This document shows positions 25,986 through 37,100 of a stretch of 64,000 nucleotides of DNA, one piece after another. A program made the translations under genes and the position numbers. Source of the stretch: Steromphala cineraria (lineage: Eukaryota; Mollusca; Gastropoda; Trochida; Trochidae); contig OU744726.1 of assembly GCA_916613615.1 (NCBI GenBank), positions 70,590,976-70,654,975 of the forward strand, in the 5' to 3' direction. How positions within the stretch are numbered: position 1 is the stretch's first letter; each line of letters starts with the position of its first letter. The notes beneath the pieces were generated by a model. The model made no database searches. It had not been told where the DNA came from and saw only the letters and a list, made by a program, of their open reading frames with translations.

Positions 25986-26132
25986 ACAATAACTTACGGG
26001 TGACTGGGAATGCCAGATTATCTTTCCCGAGTTATATTAATTTCGTAATTCTCGAGCCTTGCGAGAGAATTACACAATTGATATAACGAGGGAAAGATAA
26101 CCTGTGTTCCCCGTCACGTGTTGGTTATTGTT
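25986..26132. mobile_element. Hairpin MITE, about 147 bp
   Basis: Two arms of about 72 bp are imperfect reverse complements across the whole element. Both outer ends read 'acaataac' inward. Shared landmarks in the arms are 'ttatctttccc', 'gttatat' and 'gtaattctc'. There is almost no loop. The family is not recognised. Confidence 0.75.
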
Positions 26133-26999
26133 TATATTACCCATATAACTTTTGGAAAACGTATCAACTGCCTGTGTTAAAAAGCAAACATATAAATCTT
26201 ACCCTAACTTAAACTTGGTTGATGTCCCACAGAGGGCATATCTCTCACCAGTAGCGAACGTATTCACTGTATAATTTAAATCATTTTTCACACACTACGG
26301 ACATTTCCCGGGGGAAAATAGAATTGGTGTTTGATTTCCAGATAATGTGCTTTAAGCTTGAAGGAAATTGATGTGGTAAAAACTTTCTTCTGAAAATGGA
26401 ATGTAATTAGATTCATACCACTATAATAATGCGCTGTTGGATGTATTTAGCGTGAGGTATAAGATACCCTGGAAGTCGGTTATCAATACCAATTTCTTAT
26501 TTGTGAAACCTTTTATCTTTTGATTAACAGCGACTGTTTTCTATGAATCAATGTAAATGCGACAGTTCATTTTCGGATATAGTGAAATGTTTCCCCCGAT
26601 CAGGACATTTCTGACTGCAACGCAGATAAATTACCAAAAATGAGAAAATTGAGGATATGAGAGTTGCGTTTAATGCTGCTTTTACTGTCAAAATAATATC
26701 GAATTTCTATTCTATTAATCTGCAGCCTCGGTCAGATTGGAACATGGGGAGTATTAATTTCGAGACATTGTGTTTGTAAAGAACAATCTAATCCTGAGTA
26801 ATTATATAAGCGTATAAACCCTTAATGACTGTCGTTTATCGTTTTCCTCTCGTTAGGCTTTTAAGATAAGAGGTAGATCAAATCATACATTTTTTGTCAA
26901 ATAATTTGGTTTGAATAATTCCAGATCCCTTGTTTCTGCGCAAAAATTGTTGCCATAAAATATTTGAAAAAAAATCAGCCAAAGAAAACACTTCCACAA

Positions 27000-27180
27000 G
27001 GCCTTACCCCGACTTAGTAGCCAAACTGAGAACTTTAAACAGCGTTGTTGATTGCACAACTAACATTGATTGCATGATCCAATAAGGTTTCTCACTTTCC
27101 AGCCCACACACTAGGCCGTTTGAAACAGAAGTTGGATGAACATCCGACTTGATCAAACTATGCGAGACAAGATTCATATG
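27000..27180. repeat. Diverged fragment related to the 50.7 and 60.3 kb inverted-repeat elements
   Basis: The stretch 'gttgattgcacaactaac' at about 27044 matches 'gctgattgcacaactaac' at about 51203 inside the 50717-51327 element. The flanking 'gattgcatgatccaat' is like 'gattgcctccaatcag' there. The arms are too diverged to define ends. Confidence 0.4.
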
Positions 27181-27230
27181 AAGACACGTATAGATTTCTA
27201 TTTATTGTGGTTTGGAATCCTTAAAGGGGC

Positions 27231-27564
27231 AGTAGCACGTTTTTTGATAATTTTATATTTTAAAGTTTTCACTGATAATTGTAAGTGAATGATAAATGTA
27301 TTATTTTGACAGTGTCAAAAATCTCATAACACAAACCATTCACTCATAGTCAGCTGACAAAGTATGAAGATTCACATAAAATCCATTGGCCTTTAATTCA
27401 TTTTGTGTAAGAAAAAGGAATCGCATGGTTAAACTTTATTTTTTATTTTGAATTATTACTGCTCCATTTAGTATAAATACATTGTCTTTCAATTGGAACC
27501 ATTTATTTTCATTTTCCTGACATCTCCTTATTTTCCCCCTAAAAACGTGCTACTGCCCCTTTAA
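27231..27564 (-). mobile_element. TTAA-flanked MITE, copy 1 (334 bp)
   Basis: The terminal inverted repeat AGGGGCAGTAGCACG is bordered on each side by TTAA. Internal sequence matches the copies at 38653, 48005 and 59470. It lies in the same orientation as the 48 kb copy. An internal gap of about 30 bp after 'aaaatccattgg', relative to the 48 kb copy, explains its shorter length. A TTAA target duplication is typical of piggyBac-type transposition, but no transposase is present. Confidence 0.85.
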
Positions 27565-28384
27565 GAAGCCACAGGCAGTAATGCACTTCCTTATTCGTTG
27601 GCCTGGTTGCGCTGTACAAATGGAATAATAGATCGACTGTTATTCCATCAGCTCTGTAAAACTAAGAGAAAAGATATTTTCATTGTTTCGATTGCAACTG
27701 TTGTTCTTTGGTTCGAGAGAGCCTCGCAGTCACTTTCAACTTAAAAATAACAATTTTGTGAATTTTTCATGATGAAAGACCATCAAAGGCAGTCGATTTG
27801 AGTCTTCAGAAGTTTGCAAATGATTTAGCCAAACTTCTTTATATAGAGGAATAGAACATGTGCATGCTTAAGGAACTACTTAAATAAACCTCGCAAACCA
27901 CACCTCACCCACGTTTATGTTTGTTCAACCATATATGATTATATTATTGAGTAGACGTCAACAACTCTAATACATGTGAGTAATGTAGTATACTGAACAC
28001 TAGACATCCAACTAAAATGCCAACGGGAAATATACCAGACGGTTCTTTTCACTCTACAACTCTACACACATATTGCAATGTGACATGTGCGCGACAGCAG
28101 ATCGACCAGCAAAAGAGGCTTGGCTATTGTACTAGAAGAGAGGATAACACGTTTGGCAATTGTAACACTTGTTACTTTTTTGCCTTAATTGTTGCATGTG
28201 TCACGGGATTTGAAGAAATCGGTGCTTCAATGTGAAGTGGCATCTCGTCTTTTTATCTAGGTGCCATGTGGGTTGCTTTTACTTGCACTTATCAAGTTAT
28301 GATCATTTGAGTAAGGGTACCCAACGTATTACAATTTACCACGGACCCTTGTCATTAAAAGTTCAGTGCAACTCAGTCCGAGGT

Positions 28385-28770
28385 GGGTGAGTTGAGGTGA
28401 GGTGAGGTGATGTGGGGTTTAACGCCGCTTTCAAGAGTATTTCAATTATATCGCGGCTGCTAGTATCATTGCAGGAAGAATGCCTGCAACACCGTTGTGC
28501 CTATGCATTGCGGTGAAACCTGCTAGAATCGACTGGAACTAGCGAACCATGGGTGGTACTACGCTGAAATTCAGTGTAGCATTGCACCCAAACCTGACTG
28601 TGTGTAGAACAGTTCTCTACTACAGACAAAGTTGCCCAGCCAACTCAGACCGAATCAAGTGCTGTGAAAGATAACCCTTGATGAGTTCGACCAATCACAA
28701 CGCTTGATTCGGTCGCAACCCTCCTTTTCTGCCACTAGTATGAAGGTGTTGAAATAGAGGGGTTGTCTCA
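28385..28770 (+). repeat. Molluscan SINE-like repeat with degenerate (GAGGT)n head
   Basis: A 'gaggtgaggtgaggtga' head runs into 'ggggtttaacgccgctttc' and 'gagtatttcaattatatcgc', the conserved core of the family also seen at 847 and 6115. Downstream, 'ccgaatcaag' and 'cttgattcgg' form a short inverted pair at about 28650-28712. The 3' limit is uncertain. Confidence 0.55.
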
Positions 28771-29426
28771 AAAGCTTTTTTGTTTGCAATTGCCCCGTAT
28801 TTCAATCGACCCCGCTCTTTGAGCGACCCATTTAACTATTCTTAGAATCAATGCGCAGCAATAAATTTAGGCCGCTGCTGGACTATTTCACACGCTCCAT
28901 ATTATCACTTAGTGTATGATGTCAGGGTGTAGTATAACCTTAATCTCATTCCCTAATCTTTAGTCAAGATAGAACTGATACCCAAAAGCATTTCTCCACC
29001 TAAATAAAACCCAGACGAACAGGGTTGATCATTTCACAGCTGTCTACAATTACAATCCTCTTCTACTCCCCCAAAGAAGCATCATTTATTATGTTCAATG
29101 AAGATTTTTTTAAACTCTTCACAGTTGAGCCTAGATTTGATGTAACTTTTTTCTCTAATAAGCTCAATATTTCTTTTCCATTTTGTTCTCCCTGAAAATT
29201 CGTAAGTCATGAACAATACTAGATCGCCCTTAATTTTAAGTTGGTATTTAGTCTTTTCATTTAATTAAACAAGACTTTGTTTAGCTTAATTTGAAGATTT
29301 GATTCTTTGTTAGCATATGGTGTGTGTCAGTGATGTTTACGCTCTTAAAATGTCACAAAGATTGATTTAGAGGTTCCAAACAAAAGGCGATTATTGGAAT
29401 CAGTCATTTGGAATAACGTGTATAAG

Positions 29427-29520
29427 TACGTTAAAGGTTACATGTAATATTTATAAAAGCTGATTGATATTCTGATAAAATCAGTGAAACGCCTCAATGA
29501 CATCCTGAATGCTAATAACA
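29427..29520 (+). repeat. Dispersed 90-100 bp repeat, copy 1
   Basis: The pattern 'gttaaaggttacatg...atatttat...ctgattgatattctgataaaatcagtgaa' recurs in diverged form at 34603-34700 and 34901-34985. Confidence 0.55.
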
Positions 29521-29529
29521 ATTGCTAAT

Positions 29530-30940
29530 AATTGCTATATTATAATTATCAAACTTCTTTGGAATTAATTAATTATAAAATAGAAACATGTTCTTTTAGT
29601 TTTAACTTTTTTTATAATAACATTTTCTGATATTGAAAAAGTCATTTTAAAATCCTAATTAAATATTGCATACCCAAATATGATTTCTTTTCAATATCAA
29701 CTTTCAGGATATCAATGAAATATACCATCCCAAAAAAAGAATTTGTTATCATTTTGAAAACAAAACTTTGTCATTTATCTTCAAATGCCACCTGTATACT
29801 ATTTTAGCTTTAAGAATGAATCAAGTTTGGTTTGTAAGTTTGAAAATTATAATTATAATAGCAATTTCCTTTCCTGAAACTGTTGATCAAACCTGAATTA
29901 CCCCGGGGACAGTTTCTATCATAACATTCTTTCTAGGAGTATATAACGCAGATGAGATCATCATGTTTTAAATATTTTTAAATAAATATCATATGCCTGA
30001 TTAAATAAAAAGATGTAAGTTGTTCTTTTGTTTTTGACCTTTGCTGCAAACTAATTGCATAGTAAATGGAAGCCAAGAGGGAACTCATCTGCAGAAAGGT
30101 GTGTTTATTTTTGTCAATCAAATTAAGAGATAATCAAATTGTGAGAATGTCATGAAGTGGCCAGACTAAGCTATAAAGTGGGTGTTCAGCGCAGTTAAGT
30201 AGAGGAGGGGACAATCACTTACGCTCGCTGTCTTAAAATAAATTTATATCTCATATATCTATTAATAATAATATATCTAATTATCGCCCTCAGAAATGCT
30301 GCAGTGTAGTATTTTATATTATTACTCGCCCGTGTAAGATATCGCAGTGTAAAATCTACACGGCAATATAAGATACCCACGGCATTAGAACAATGGCGGA
30401 CAATGGGACCGACGATGTGCCTTATTTTACGATAAACCGTGCACGAGATAAATGACGTCATTTCAGTTATAAGGACGTTACTTATCAAATGACGTCATAT
30501 TGGTCAAGTCCATTGATCGAACTCGAGGGGGCATCTATTGTCCATCATGGCTGACACGGCGTCTGTCTATTCGAAACCAAATCACATGTCATTAACATTG
30601 AGAATAGATATTTTCTGCAAATATTTAATTGTACATGTTCAATAAATAAAATCCACATTCATTGTTCAATTCATTTGATTTTGTTATTATCCGAGAGCCC
30701 ACCCTTATACACAATGATTGACTCGTCCAATGCTACTGTTCTACGATGTGAGGCATTATTATTTTCACAATGTATTTTTTTAAAGTACCATTATTTTCAA
30801 ATGATTTTATATAAAAAAGCGAGTAATTGTTAAGGATATCTCATATTAGAAATAGAAAAAGTAGTATTAAGTGTTTTATGCTCTCTGCTAAGTTTTATTC
30901 GACGATAGATGCACACCCACTCGTATTCTATTTTTTAAAT
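29530..30940. other. Noncoding DNA with two CRE palindromes
   Basis: No supported gene. Perfect TGACGTCA sites lie at 30453-30460 and 30490-30497, in a slightly more GC-rich patch (30280-30560) that reads like a repeat or an old promoter. Confidence 0.4.
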
Positions 30941-30955
30941 ATTTAACTAGTGTAA

Positions 30956-31222
30956 AAACCAGTCTAAGTAAACCTAGCCTCAATATCATCCGTTTCACTC
31001 CTATACTGAATCTAGAGAGGCTTAGTAGAGGGTCGCGTCAGCCCACCTATCGAATCGACCAATCAGAACTCAGCATGGCAAGCCACAATAGTCTGCCTTC
31101 GCACGTATAACGTTGGAGGGTCATAGGTCGCAGAAAGGTCGGCTGACGCGACCCTCTACTAGACCTGTTTAGACTCAGTATAGGAGTGAAACGGATAATA
31201 TTCAGGCTAGGTTTACTTTGAC
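30956..31222. mobile_element. Foldback MITE, about 267 bp, with 8-bp near-duplicate flanks
   Basis: Arms 30957-31044 and 31139-31226 are long imperfect reverse complements, sharing 'agtaaacctagcct', 'gtttcactcctata' and 'gagggtcgcgtcagcc' (rc). It is flanked by 'tagtgtaa' (30948) and 'tggtgtaa' (31223). At 47618 the paralogous repeat reads 'tagtgtaa' followed directly by 'taacacaatgcaag', which behaves like the empty site. An 8-bp duplication would fit hAT-type insertion; no transposase is visible. Confidence 0.7.
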
Positions 31223-31518
31223 TGGTGTAATAACACAATGCAAGTATGACGTGTGTGGTTGTGACGTCACAGTGTAAGCGCGCCGTCACAATGGCTGCCG
31301 GGTCGCGTAAATGTTAGTTTCAACACATTTTCGGCAAGTGTTCTTGTTTTTTCGGGCAAGTTATAAACAGAATACTAAAGTTTCTTCCATTTGATAATAT
31401 GTTCATTAAACTAGTGAATAATTTGGTATCAAACTCGCTTTCTCTTGTTTTGTACAAACTCATTAACTCGTTTAATACAAAATAGTATTAAACGGCAGAT
31501 CGTGTAGTGTCCTCTATT
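31223..31518 (+). repeat. Interspersed repeat family R, copy 1
   Basis: It matches 47618-48495 once the two insertions in that copy are removed. Shared landmarks are 'taacacaatgcaagtatgac', 'gtgacgtcacagtgtaagcg', 'cgccgtcacaatgg', 'aatttggtatcaaactcgc' or 'gatttggtatcgaaactcgc', and a 'cctctat' end. It carries a CRE palindrome at 31262. No coding capacity. Confidence 0.75.
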
Positions 31519-31519
31519 T

Positions 31520-33935
31520 ATCAAGCCAGTGTTTTACTCATACACAGACAAGTTTCACCCAAAACAAATCAGTACAGCCAGTACAACTGGTGATTGATGT
31601 TATAGCAGTTGGACACGATTTTAAATGGTTCTTAAAGAGACTAGACAGAGAGGTAAATGATTATTCATTATTGATGGGAAGGAAAGTCATTAAAATCGCA
31701 GGGTAAGAGTCTCAGTCAGCTTTCCCTTAATTAATTATAGATCATCTAATCATTTGCTTATTTAAGTCTTATTAACTTTACATTTACTTTTATACATGAG
31801 TTTATGTTTGCAAAAGATGCCATTCCATCTTCACGGAGAGCGAGTTAAATGCACATAATATAACATAATTTCTTCACAAACCAACTATCTAATTTTATAT
31901 TTTGTTATACCTTATTTGGTCAGGTTTTACCTGTATGACTTTATCTGGAAGCAGTATTTTTTTTTACTTTGAAGAAACTAGGGTAACGTTTTATTGTCGT
32001 AATGTGAAAAACTTTTAAGAATTAAAATTCAGTTTTGTTTATCAATGATACAATATGTTTAAAATTTATGTTACGTGACAATTTTCTTGATTCAATTCGA
32101 CTTACATCATAAAACTATTCAGAAAAGTATCAACTATGTTTAATTTTAAGGGGAATAATTTGCAGGCTGGACCACCAATGGCAGGATTGGGAGAATGTGT
32201 GAAGCGTGCATCATCAGCTGTCACGTAGATTGATATTTATCCTATATTATCATGCCAAACGCCTACATACATGTAGATTAAAGTGACACAGGATATCTTT
32301 CTTAAAATTATATTTGCTTTTGATAAGCTACAAAATATCTAATATGCTGATTGAAGTTCATATCTCATCACTGGACTTGCAAATATATCCATTTATGAAT
32401 GATATCTCTAAAATGCTTGATTTTATGAAAAAATCAAGAAAACATCTCAAATACGTTTAATATTCGAAATTATGCATCAAATTAATCTACCTATTAGTTA
32501 CAATACCTAATAAACACTATCGAATCGAATATATCTTCCTGTCAGCTTATGACAAGGTTTCAAAATTACGTTTGCCACTTGAGCCACATTGTCCGGTTTT
32601 CGATCAAAATCCCGACTTTGAATGGCCGTATTTTCGCTCTAATGTACTGATTGACCTTTAACTTGTTGTTTTCAGTAACAGTTAGTGGTTCCCGATGTTA
32701 TAACATCGATTTCAAAATTTGACATATGTGATCCTATCAACTTACTCTGTGTCTCTTTACTCCAAGCACTCGAAGCTACTGATCGCTTGAAAATAAGAAC
32801 GAAAGGATTACAACTGTAACCTTGTACATAGTTCAAGTTTTCGGAATAAAAATAACTTTCAAAGTCCTTATGTCACAGCTTGACTTTTATGCAAAGAACA
32901 ATACTCTATATCTGATAGTTATCAATATAGACGTAATATGATATTTGCTTTTTTTGCATACAATCATACAATGGATTAACATTTTCAAAAGCACGAAACT
33001 ATTCTGTAAATTCCATACGAGAACGTAAATTGATCCAAAGCATAATCAGAAACTAAGAAAACGATATTGGTAACAATTTGCAAAATACATTTAAGATAAA
33101 TAAGGCCATGTTTTTAGAATTGTTCATAAAAAAAATGATATAAGAGAAAATGAAATGCATTTAGAAAAAAATCATAATCAATGTCGTTTTTTTTTGCAAT
33201 TGAATAAAAATTGCTAATTTTTAATTTGTTGTCGTATCCGTAACACTTGCTTCTCTTGATAGTCGTGAAAATAGATAAATTATCCCCTCTGGTCAATGCA
33301 TCACTTGTATCGGCAAACACCAAACAATAGTTGTCACGTTAATACATTCGTAATATTCAAGGAACTACTCCTTATGTAAATAATTCAGTTAAGACCTTTT
33401 AACAATACCTCAATACCTATTTCATCCTTTTTGATAAAAAAAACCCCTTTCCTTTCATCTCGTGATTGTTTCTGATAAGGTTTAAGAAGTTCTTCTATAC
33501 ATCTTGATCTATTTTGTTAACCATTCACTTGGCATAATACGCCTGATACTGTTCACTGCATACCTATAGGCAAAACATCCATATAGAAACTAAACTAATC
33601 AAAGTCTACATGCTGTGATGTATTTCATGATTCCTGAGTATGCTGGTGCTGTACACATTGAATATAAAGATCACATCTTGGGATGGCTTTTAGCTCAGTA
33701 ATTTTGACCCCTTTTCAACTATTGTCCTTTACTTCTTAGTAGCCGTGCAATGCAGTTCAATTAGGACTGGAAATAGAACCAGTGTCATTTACATTATTGA
33801 AGGCTATTTAAGGCGTCTCATGATCAAGTAGTTCGTAAGTAAGAAATTGGAACACTCATCATTTTGTTTCTGTTTTAATATTGAAATAATTTGAGTATTG
33901 TGATATATTACCTACTAGATGTCTACGTTTTAAAT

Positions 33936-33975
<40 letters not shown>

Positions 33976-34600
33976 AGAATACTAATGTTTAAAATAATTG
34001 ACCTCGACATACCACATCATTACGACAAAATATCAAAGTAAATCAAAGAAGTTTTCAAAACCATATTATTTATATAGGGATTAGTTATGCTATTCTCAGA
34101 ATATATGTGCATCAATTGATCATGGCCACTGGACTTGTTCATACACACACACACGCTTATCTTTTATGACACAATCCAGGTAGAATTAAGAAGCATTATC
34201 ATTCTTACATTCAAGTAAGTCTCATACGGACAGGGGCTATCTATTACTGAACAACGTCTTAAGTTTCGTTTGATATTCAAACTGGAGATTTTGTTGAAAT
34301 GAAAACGTAAGCCTAAACTTCAACAAAACATTAAGACCTTTCTCACTCAATACTACTAACCGCAATGTTTGCACCTATCGTGTTACTTAACCTTACCATG
34401 AATCTGAGGTTTTCATCCTATTCTTATCAATAAATTGAAACCAGATTTCGTTTAGTTCTTCTTCTTATACTTTATGCACTGGTCATGTGTCGCGTTTCAG
34501 TCAAGTTGATAACAATAACATGTCTCAAAGATCGGTTTACATTTCCAAGACATATATATTTATATATATGGGTTTGAAATCACTTCGTTTACTATATGAG
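31520..34600. other. AT-rich noncoding DNA with a (TA)n microsatellite
   Basis: A (TA)n run lies at about 33941-33972. A short exon-like stretch follows a 'tttgcag' acceptor at 32166 and encodes AGPPMAGLGECVKRASSAVT before a weak donor. I see no other exons to join it to. Otherwise no gene. Confidence 0.4.
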
Positions 34601-34602
34601 TA

Positions 34603-34700
34603 TGTTAAAAGGTCACATGAAATATTTATTAGAGCTAATTGGTCTTCTGGTAAAATCATTGAAGCACCCCAAAGAGATCCTGAATCCAATGATTGACATT
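34603..34700 (+). repeat. Dispersed 90-100 bp repeat, copy 2
   Basis: Same pattern as 29427-29520: 'gttaaaaggtcacatgaaat', 'atttattagagctaattgg', 'ttctggtaaaatcattgaag'. Confidence 0.55.
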
Positions 34701-34900
34701 GAAACCTAATTGATATTGTATAATTATCATCAGCCCTCGAATTTTCTCTTAAAATATTACTTAGAATAAGTTTTGTTTGTCATCAAAATTGTTGTCTATA
34801 AATGCATCAGCTATCATGGGCTATATATGGGCTATCGAAGAAGAGTGGAGGTTATCAAAGTCTGTTATTTGAATTCAACAACAAGAGTTCATGGAGTATC

Positions 34901-34985
34901 ATGTTAAAAGTTACATCAACTATTTATCAAAGCAAATTGACATTCTGATAACATCAGCGACGCGTCTCTTAGGACCATGTCACAC
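34901..34985 (+). repeat. Dispersed 90-100 bp repeat, copy 3, next to the 63-bp-array element
   Basis: 'gttaaaagttacatcaac', 'tatttatcaaagcaaattga' and 'cattctgataacatcagcga' match the two other copies. It ends about 40 bp before the first palindrome of the large element. Confidence 0.55.
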
Positions 34986-35023
34986 TTCAGCGTATAGTTG
35001 TTACGAACCATCTGGGGTATATC

Positions 35024-35150
35024 ACAATCTGCAGATTGTTCGAACAATCTGCAGATTGTGAGCTCACAATCTAGGAATATGTCAATATTCCTAGATTGTT
35101 TAAACAATCTGCAGACTGTGAGACCTGCACAATCTGGGAATGGTCACAAT
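35024..35150. repeat. Left nested-palindrome cluster
   Basis: The half-site AGATTGTG and its complement alternate at very short spacing: CACAATCTGCAGATTGT twice, joined through TTCGAA, then GAGCTC, then an inverted pair around CTAGGAATAT and ATATTCCTAG, then TTTAAA and another CTGCAG-centred palindrome. Each junction is itself a six-base palindrome. The strand could extrude as several adjacent hairpins. Confidence 0.9.
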
Positions 35151-35159
35151 CTAGGAATA

Positions 35160-37100
35160 TTTTTGGTCCAACTAACGGAGTAGTGTTGTCAATTCCCAGA
35201 TTGTTAATGGCTATAAGCAACTGTGTATGGAATGGAATATAGGAGACGATTCCTAGATTGTGAAGGGCTCTTACGTGGTCTTTGGGTCCCTCTGACGGGG
35301 CAGTGTAGTCTATTCCCAGATTGTGATGGACACTTAGTGACTTTCTATCTTTAATCTATTGAGTATGGGGGTATATTCCTAGATTGTGAATAGCTCTTAC
35401 ATGGTCTTGGGGTCCCTCTGACGGGGCAGTGTAGTCTATTCCCAGATTGTGATGGACTCTTAGTGACTTTCTCTCTTTAATCGTTTGAATATAGGGGTAC
35501 ATTCCTAGATTGTGAGGGGCTCTTACATTGTTTTCGGGTCCCTCTGACGGGGCAGTGTTGTCTATTCCCAGATTGTGATGGACTCTTAGTGACTTTCTAT
35601 CTTTAATCTATTAAGTATGGGGGTACATTCCGACATTGTGAGGGGCTCTTACATGGTCTTGGGGTCCCTCTGACGGGGCAGTGTAGTCTATTCCCAGATT
35701 GTGATGGACTCTTAGCGACTTTCTATCTTTAATCTATTGAGTATGGGGGTACATTCCTAGATTGTGAGGGGCTCTTATATGGTCTTGGGGTCCCTCTGAC
35801 GGGGCAGTGTAGTCTATTCCCAGATTGTGATGGACTCTTAGCGACTTTCTATCTTTAATCTATTGAGTATTGGGGTACATTCCTAGATTGTTAGGGGCTC
35901 CTACATGGTCTTGGGGTCCCTCTGACGGGGCAGTGTAGTCTATTCCCAGATTGTGGTGGACTCTTAGCGACTTTATATCGTTAATCTATTGAGTATGGGG
36001 GTATATTCCTAGATTGTGAGGGGCTCTTACATGGTCTTGGGGTCCCTCTGACGGGGCAGTGTAGTCTATTCCCAGATTGTGATGGATTCTTAGCGACTTT
36101 TTATCTTCATTCTATTGAGTATGGGGGTACATTCCTTGATTGTTAGGGGCTCATACATGGTCTTGGGGTCCCTCTGACGGGGCAGTGTAGTCTATTCCCA
36201 GATTGTGATGGACTCTTAGCGACTTTCTATCTTTAATCTATTGAGTATGGGGGTATATTCCTAGATTGTGAGGGGCTCTTACATGGTCTTGGGGTCCCTC
36301 TGACGGGGCAGTGTAGTCTATTCCCAGATTGTGATGGACTCTTAGCGACTTTCTATCTTCATTCTATGGAGTATAGGGTTACATTCCTAGATTGTGAGCG
36401 GCTCTTACCTAGTCTTTGTGTTCCTCTGGCGGGGCAGTGTGGTCTATTCCCAGATTGTGATGGGATATAGGTGGTTTTCTATCTTCAATTTATGTAATAT
36501 AGAGAACGATTCTTAGATGGTGAAGGGCTCGTAGCTGGTCTCAGAGTTAAATTGACGGATTAGTGTAGTCAATTCCCAGATTGTGAAGGGCTATGAGCGG
36601 TTTTCTATCTTCAATTTATGTAATATAGAGAACGATTCTTAGATTGTGAAGGGCTCATAGCTGGTATAAGTGTCCAATTGACGGGTTAGTAAGGTCCATT
36701 CCCAGATTGTGAAGGGCTATGAGCGGTTTTCTATCTCAATTTATGTAATATAGAGAACGATTGTTAGCTTGTAAAGGGCTCATAGCTGGTCTTAGTGTCC
36801 AATTGACGGGTTAGTGTAGTCCATTCCCAGATTGTGAAGGGCTGTGAGCGATTTTCTATCTTCAATTTTTGTAATATAGAGAACGATTCTTAACTTGTGA
36901 AGGGCTCATAGCTGGTCTTAGTGTCCAATTGATGGGTTAGTATGGTCCATTCCCAGATTGTGAAGGACTACGAGCGATTATCTATCTTCAGTTCAAGCAA
37001 TATAGGGGTAGATTCCTAGATTGTGAAGGGCTCTTAGCTTGTCATGATGTCCAACTGACGGAGAGGTGTTGTCCATTTCAATATTGTGAAGGACTGTGAG
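35160..37100 (+). repeat. Left array: 63-bp units arranged as 126-bp dimers
   Basis: The marker 'gggtccctctgacggggcag' recurs at exactly 126 bp from 35284 to 36292 (nine copies). Each 126-bp repeat is two 63-bp halves, one starting ATTCCTAGATTGTGA and one starting ATTCCCAGATTGTGA, with otherwise different sequences between boxes. After about 36400 the units diverge ('gtccaattgacgggttag' type) and fade by 37100. About 30 boxes in total by spacing. Confidence 0.95.

Noticed and set aside
32166..32224. Exon encoding about 20 residues after a TTTGCAG acceptor
   Set aside because: The donor is weak and there are no neighbouring exons; too short to support by itself.
34916..35183. Two frames of about 60 codons across the left palindrome cluster
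   Set aside because: They are open on both strands because the palindromes lack stops; no protein-like flank.
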